The translations under genes and the position numbers were made by a program. From contig VRVR01000015.1 in the NCBI GenBank assembly GCA_009859145.1, forward strand, positions 327,894 through 391,893: 64,000 bases of DNA, written 5' to 3'. Source of the stretch: Andalucia godoyi. Its lineage: Eukaryota > Discoba > Jakobea > Jakobida > Andaluciidae. The notes beneath the pieces are model-generated. The model was not told the origin of the DNA, made no database searches, and was given only the letters and a program-made list of their open reading frames with translations. This document shows, piece by piece, positions 60,619 to 64,000 of this stretch. Numbering within the stretch: position 1 is the first letter of the stretch; each line of letters opens with the position of its first letter.

Positions 60619-61818
60619 TCAGAATGTTCCACACGGAAGGCATGTGTTATCATTCGGAAATCCGTACGACGGGACCTGTTCCGCGGCAATGTTTTGCAGC
60701 AATACATTAATTGAGTGGCAGCCAATGTAAGAGCAGCCTGTGGTATCCGCATAGACGCCGACGGAGCCTGGATAACACTGAGCGTTGACAATTGACGTGC
60801 CGCCGCCCAGCGGATCGCCTTGTGTGTAGAACTCATAGATACCCTGGACATCTCCGGTCGGTTGCGAAATGTACTCAAAAACCAAGCCCGAAGGGGGCGC
60901 ACTAAAAGGAATTGCGACGGAGTCTTGAATTCCTTGAGCAACGTAGTTGACCATCGCAAGCGTGCCGCCGAGAGAGTGTCCAGTAAAGACAACAGCGGTA
61001 GGGCTGAACTGGCCAACAATCGACGAAACCAAATCCTGCGACGACTGCACGTAAGAGGTGGAATCGGTTGCCGTGGACTGCGCACTGCCAAATCCAGCCT
61101 GCGAAGCAGGGCAGCGATAAATATAATCGTCAGAGTACAAGTCATTGAAGGAAGTAGGGTTCGTGCCCTTGAACGCAATAACAATAACGCCAGTGGGATC
61201 GAAGTTCTGAATCGCCTGTCCATTCAAGGCGTTTTGATAGTCAGCAGAATCCAGATTCAATTCCTGGTACACCAAAGACACCACGTTACTCTCGGTGTAC
61301 AGTAGCATGTTTCCACTCGAGTCCGTCGCCGCTGCACAGTCCTGATTGACTTGATCGCAGACAATCGGATTCGCATTCTGCTCATTGTACGCCTGACTGG
61401 ACATTGTTGCCAACATGTACAGGGTATCTTGGTCGAGTTGCAAAGAGTTTGGGTCCAATGCCCCCATAACGGAAAGAGAAGAGGTTGGCGAAGCCGAAGA
61501 CGGTGTCGAGGGCGCGTATGGTGAGTGGGAGTGCAACGTTGACCGGATCACATATTCGCGAGTGGCCTGCATTTGATAAGATCGCAGCCCGGCCGTCTTG
61601 TTATACAGATGAAGCTGCGCGAGCACAAATGCCTTTGTCTGAGAAACAGAAGAGCCGCGGGAGTCTCCGGAACGGTCAAGAAGAAAGTAGAGCGCAAAAA
61701 CTCCACCAAGGACTGTTAAGCACACGAAAAAGAGAACGCCAAGCTTGATGTATTGCCGACGAGAAGCACCCTTACTCGCATCTGCATTCACTGTTCCATC
61801 CAGGAACGCGTACTGCAT
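60619..61818 (-). CDS. Class 3 lipase with N-terminal signal anchor
   Basis: 399 aa from the ATG at 61818. The N-terminus has one membrane helix (about 27-45, LGVLFFVCLTVLGGVFALYFLL) preceded by a charged patch, so a type II membrane or secreted form is likely. The catalytic part shows IVIAFKGTNP (oxyanion loop), VVFTGHSLGGTL with nucleophile Ser282, EFYTQGDPLGG (Asp) and YIGCHSINVLL with the His. These are class 3 lipase motifs (PF01764 type), acting on triacylglycerol or phospholipid. In-frame Met codons lie further upstream, but they precede the membrane anchor without added features, so the start is not certain. Confidence 0.88.
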   Translation of the reverse strand: MQYAFLDGTVNADASKGASRRQYIKLGVLFFVCLTVLGGVFALYFLLDRSGDSRGSSVSQTKAFVLAQLHLYNKTAGLRSYQMQATREYVIRSTLHSHSPYAPSTPSSASPTSSLSVMGALDPNSLQLDQDTLYMLATMSSQAYNEQNANPIVCDQVNQDCAAATDSSGNMLLYTESNVVSLVYQELNLDSADYQNALNGQAIQNFDPTGVIVIAFKGTNPTSFNDLYSDDYIYRCPASQAGFGSAQSTATDSTSYVQSSQDLVSSIVGQFSPTAVVFTGHSLGGTLAMVNYVAQGIQDSVAIPFSAPPSGLVFEYISQPTGDVQGIYEFYTQGDPLGGGTSIVNAQCYPGSVGVYADTTGCSYIGCHSINVLLQNIAAEQVPSYGFPNDNTCLPCGTF

Positions 61819-61979
61819 CGTCAAATGTTCAGCGGTTATTTGTTTGCGAATAATAATAATTTTTTGGAAGTGCACCTGTTCTCCGCACAGAACCGCTGAA
61901 TAATAACACGTCATTGTCATGCATTTTCGGGTCAAAACTCGCCGACACCAGCACGTTTGTTTGAGCCGACCGACGTCGA

Positions 61980-62007
61980 TTTCAGGCGAACTCGAGTTCG
62001 CCTGAAA
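61980..62007. promoter_or_regulatory. 28-bp perfect palindrome centred on CTCGAG
   Basis: TTTCAGGCGAACTC followed by its reverse complement GAGTTCGCCTGAAA, read directly. About 165 bp upstream of the lipase ATG. Possible dimeric transcription-factor site or hairpin. Confidence 0.8.
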
Positions 62008-62012
62008 ATGGC

Positions 62013-62036
62013 CCATGCGAAGTCGAGTTCGCATGG
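62013..62036. promoter_or_regulatory. 24-bp near-perfect palindrome next to the first
   Basis: CCATGCGAAGTC followed by GAGTTCGCATGG; all positions pair except one central pair (22/27). It shares the GAGTTCGC core with the palindrome 5 bp away. Confidence 0.8.
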
Positions 62037-62228
62037 CTGCGCATTTCTGTTCTATCTCTCTGTTCCTACTCGTTACCAAGATGCGATTTCGAATATATGC
62101 ATCGTCCACAACAATATCTCTTTGTATCTCAAAAATCGTCGCTTTTGGCCGCCTCCCTGCAGAGTTGTGTTTTTTGATTAATTAGGTCATAAAAGCATCA
62201 TTCAGTTCTGTTTTTCTCTGTGCTGTTC

Positions 62229-62558
62229 ATGTATTTGGTGCATCGGCATGCGCCAGCATCGACGGACTGCTCTCAGAAGCAAGATCGTGCATTGAATACA
62301 CGCTTGGCAGGCATCCTGCTGATTCTGCACAAGTCTTCCGTTTTGCGCAGCCGTTGCGCTCAGAGCACAGAAACGAGCTCGCTGATGTCCAGCAGCACTA
62401 ATTCCGCTCCCGCTCTACCCATATCGAGAAACTGTGCAGCCAGAAACACTTGTGCAATGAAACCGTCATCTCCACATCCAGAGAATCGTCCTGCGGACCC
62501 GTTCCTACTGTGGTGTTTTGCACTTGCCGTTTTCTTTTTACTTCTGTTCCTGTCCTGA
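62229..62558 (+). CDS. Possible small tail-anchored ORF (109 aa)
   Basis: 109 aa ending in a strongly hydrophobic stretch (FLLWCFALAVFFLLLFLS), as in tail-anchored or single-pass proteins. The rest is Ser/Ala/Arg-rich without recognisable domains. In this gene-poor end it could be chance. No family known. Confidence 0.3.
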   Translation: MYLVHRHAPASTDCSQKQDRALNTRLAGILLILHKSSVLRSRCAQSTETSSLMSSSTNSAPALPISRNCAARNTCAMKPSSPHPENRPADPFLLWCFALAVFFLLLFLS

Positions 62559-62896
62559 TGTGTTTTCAGAGATTGCGTAGACAGAATTTGGATATCTACG
62601 ACGTGTTTGCTGCAATCCTCGATGGCGGCGGTGATAGACCAGGGCTAGGGAGATCCCGGGTTTTCTACTGTCAACATCGCATTCATCTTTGAATGCGATG
62701 CTTGCGAAAAGAAGTCAACAAGTGGTCCTCTGCAATTTCTTCTTGCTTTCGATCCGACACCTACTCAACATGACTGTGCGATGTGCTCCAAGCTCATCCA
62801 CAGTACCGTGCCGCGATCATGATCTGCTTTCGAAGACAGTGAGACAGCCTGGAGTTGTCGCAGAGCGGATGCGCAACCGAAGGACAGGGAAATCCG

Positions 62897-63241
62897 ATGG
62901 ATCCGTACAAGGTCCTCTTTGAAGGAAAGCTGGTCGAGCCCGCGATGAAGTCTTCCGCTCTTGTGGCACTTGCTTCCAAAGGAACAACAAACCAAGATAC
63001 GCAACTCCGAGCCATGTTCCAAAAATACCAAAGCCAAGAGACAGTGGAAACGATATCCGTCTCCGAAGCTGGGATGAAGCATTCAACGGGTGTCGAGCCA
63101 ATATTGTCAAACGACGGACCGCGCTTCTGTAACTGTAGGAGAGCGAAAAAGAAATGCTCCAGCTCACACTGTCCATGCATCAAGAACAACCGTCGGTGCA
63201 CCGCCCTGTGCCACGAAGGTGACTCGTGCGCGAATGGGTGA
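62897..63241 (+). CDS. Small protein with C-terminal Cys cluster (CXC-like)
   Basis: 114 aa. The N-terminal 75 residues are polar and unremarkable. The C-terminus has a dense cysteine cluster, FCNCRRAKKKC then SHCPCIKNNRRC, ending with LCHEGDSC, with a basic patch. Its spacing resembles Zn-binding CXC/CRC-type clusters (MSL2, tesmin), and also Cys-rich ends found in some transposon-derived proteins. The start is the first in-frame ATG. Whether it is a gene of its own or a remnant of a larger protein is undecided. Confidence 0.5.
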   Translation: MDPYKVLFEGKLVEPAMKSSALVALASKGTTNQDTQLRAMFQKYQSQETVETISVSEAGMKHSTGVEPILSNDGPRFCNCRRAKKKCSSSHCPCIKNNRRCTALCHEGDSCANG

Positions 63242-63398
63242 CCAAAGGTGGCCATCATGAGAATGATGAGTGCTGCACATATCCTCCTTGCTCAACGACT
63301 GCGCACACGCTGCATCTCGCCCTTCCCTCGACATTCCGACATGCTGGGACTTCTGCGACAGCGCAAGGAGTGAGAGTACCAGTGTCGATCGTCGATCG
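63242..63398. other. Short gap between Cys-rich ORF and broken ORF
   Basis: About 155 bp containing GATCGTCGATCG near 63385-63395. No gene seen. Confidence 0.4.
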
Positions 63399-63868
63399 CT
63401 AGCCCGCTAGACTGCGGCCGGTGGGCTTAATGTAAAAGAGCCCTTCCGATGCATTCTTCATCTCCCGAAGGATGCGGAGCGGTATCGACAGACGATCGAG
63501 CATGTGCTTTTGAAGAGCGTGGATCTCACTGGCGCCTGTGCGTTGCTTGGGATGTCCGCCAGGAGATTGGTGTGCGGAGATTTGAAGCACATGAACACGG
63601 CTCCTTCTTCCGTGCGCTGCGCGATGCCGAGTTGGTACCCCCAGAGGTCCAGATCATGTCGACCACCCGGTGCAGCGTCAGGGAGGAAAAACGCGCTCTT
63701 GCGGGTTTCTTGGCGTATCGATTCCTTGGCAAGCCACAGTGCGCCCACTTCCCCCGGGCTGTATCGCAGGTTTTGCTGACGAGGGTAGGATCCGCTCCAG
63801 AAGGGGCTTGGCCCCTTCGAGTTCTGCGATACCGACAGCTCAGGCCCACCTGAAGGGTGATGTTTTCT
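63399..63868 (-). pseudogene. Frame-broken ORF of unknown family
   Basis: On the minus strand, frame 63868 to 63458 is open without an ATG until 63748 and looks protein-like (WSGSYPRQQNLRYSPGEVG, LWLAKESIRQETRKSAFF, GRHDLDLWGYQLGIAQR). A different frame, 63590 to 63399, continues it in the same sense (EIHALQKHMLDRLSIPLRIL, SEGLFYIKPTG). A one- or two-base frameshift or a short intron near 63540-63600 would join them. The upstream end starts right after CTTCAG, which could be a splice acceptor, so this could be an internal/last exon. No known family. Confidence 0.4.
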
Positions 63869-63960
63869 TCACCAGATTCTGCATCCTCCGCACATGAGCA
63901 GTGCAACGGGGAGGCCTTGAGTCGAGGGATACCGCTGGGTCCTCCTCCAGTCGACGGTAG

Positions 63961-63985
63961 TTTCTCTCTCTCTCTCTCTCTCCTC
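63961..63985. repeat. (TC)n microsatellite at right edge
   Basis: About eleven TC units then CTTTC repeats to the window end. Confidence 0.9.
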
Positions 63986-64000
63986 TTTCTTTCTTTCTCC

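Larger units (their letters stand above)
61819..62896. promoter_or_regulatory. Intergenic region upstream of lipase with paired palindromes
   Basis: About 1.08 kb between the lipase start and the Cys-rich ORF. It contains two palindromes (61980-62007 and 62013-62036), a weak ORF (62229-62558), and at 62660-62697 a near-perfect CATTCAAAGATGAATGCGATG arrangement. No RNA gene seen. Confidence 0.55.

Noticed and set aside
1-64000. CRISPR array, prokaryotic operons, ribosome binding sites
   Set aside because: No direct-repeat/spacer pattern, and gene content is eukaryotic nuclear.

Overview
This 64 kb window is nuclear DNA from a eukaryote, most likely a free-living flagellated unicellular protist. 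It carries SEC31 (COPII), cytosolic leucyl- and histidyl-tRNA synthetases, the PRP16-type spliceosomal helicase, an AFG1-type mitochondrial ATPase, PAM18, nuclear-encoded mitochondrial bS21 and ETF-beta. Two genes resemble cilium-linked families (LRRC9-like and CCDC81-like). A membrane-anchored DEK1-type calpain and a K+-dependent-type proton pyrophosphatase point away from animals and yeasts and towards a protist or alga-like lineage. I cannot name the species.

The window is gene-dense: about 29 well-supported genes, nearly all readable as one uninterrupted ORF, some above 1,000 codons. Coding introns are therefore rare or absent here, although several start codons sit directly behind pyrimidine-rich, CAG-like sequence that could be 5'UTR intron acceptors. 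Convergent genes can be as close as 14 bp, while divergent pairs are separated by about 340-830 bp of AT-rich or simple-repeat DNA.

Layout: 1-5255 (-) a transmembrane calpain cut by the left edge; 5.9-8.3 kb (+) a TDP2-like phosphodiesterase and an unknown protein; 8.3-21.2 kb (-) SEC31, a His-rich Myb/SANT-like protein, a TMEM260-like mannosyltransferase and LeuRS; 21.5-24 kb (+) an LRR/coiled-coil protein; 24.1-26.2 kb (-) bS21m and an ABHD4/5 hydrolase; 26.9-37 kb, alternating strands, AFG1, a winged-helix-like protein, catalase 1, a PPPDE peptidase, a Sec7-less BIG-like DCB-HUS protein and two small unknowns; 37.3-48.9 kb (+) a HisRS with an ammonia-lyase-like N-terminus, a tandem ABM-domain membrane protein, catalase 2, a CPBP protease and a TRM9-like methyltransferase; 49-61.8 kb ETF-beta, a CCDC81-like protein, H+-PPase, adenylate kinase, PAM18, PRP16 and a class 3 lipase. 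The last 2.2 kb is gene-poor, with a small Cys-cluster ORF, a frame-broken ORF and a TC microsatellite; it looks like accessory or decayed DNA.

Functional themes are mitochondrial biogenesis and metabolism (bS21m, AFG1, PAM18, probably ETF-beta and adenylate kinase), secretion and endomembranes (SEC31, TMEM260, DCB-HUS, H+-PPase, ABHD5-like, lipase), translation (LeuRS, HisRS, TRM9), peroxide removal (two catalases) and cilia. There is no operon-like logic. No rRNA, tRNA, CRISPR or complete transposon was recognised.
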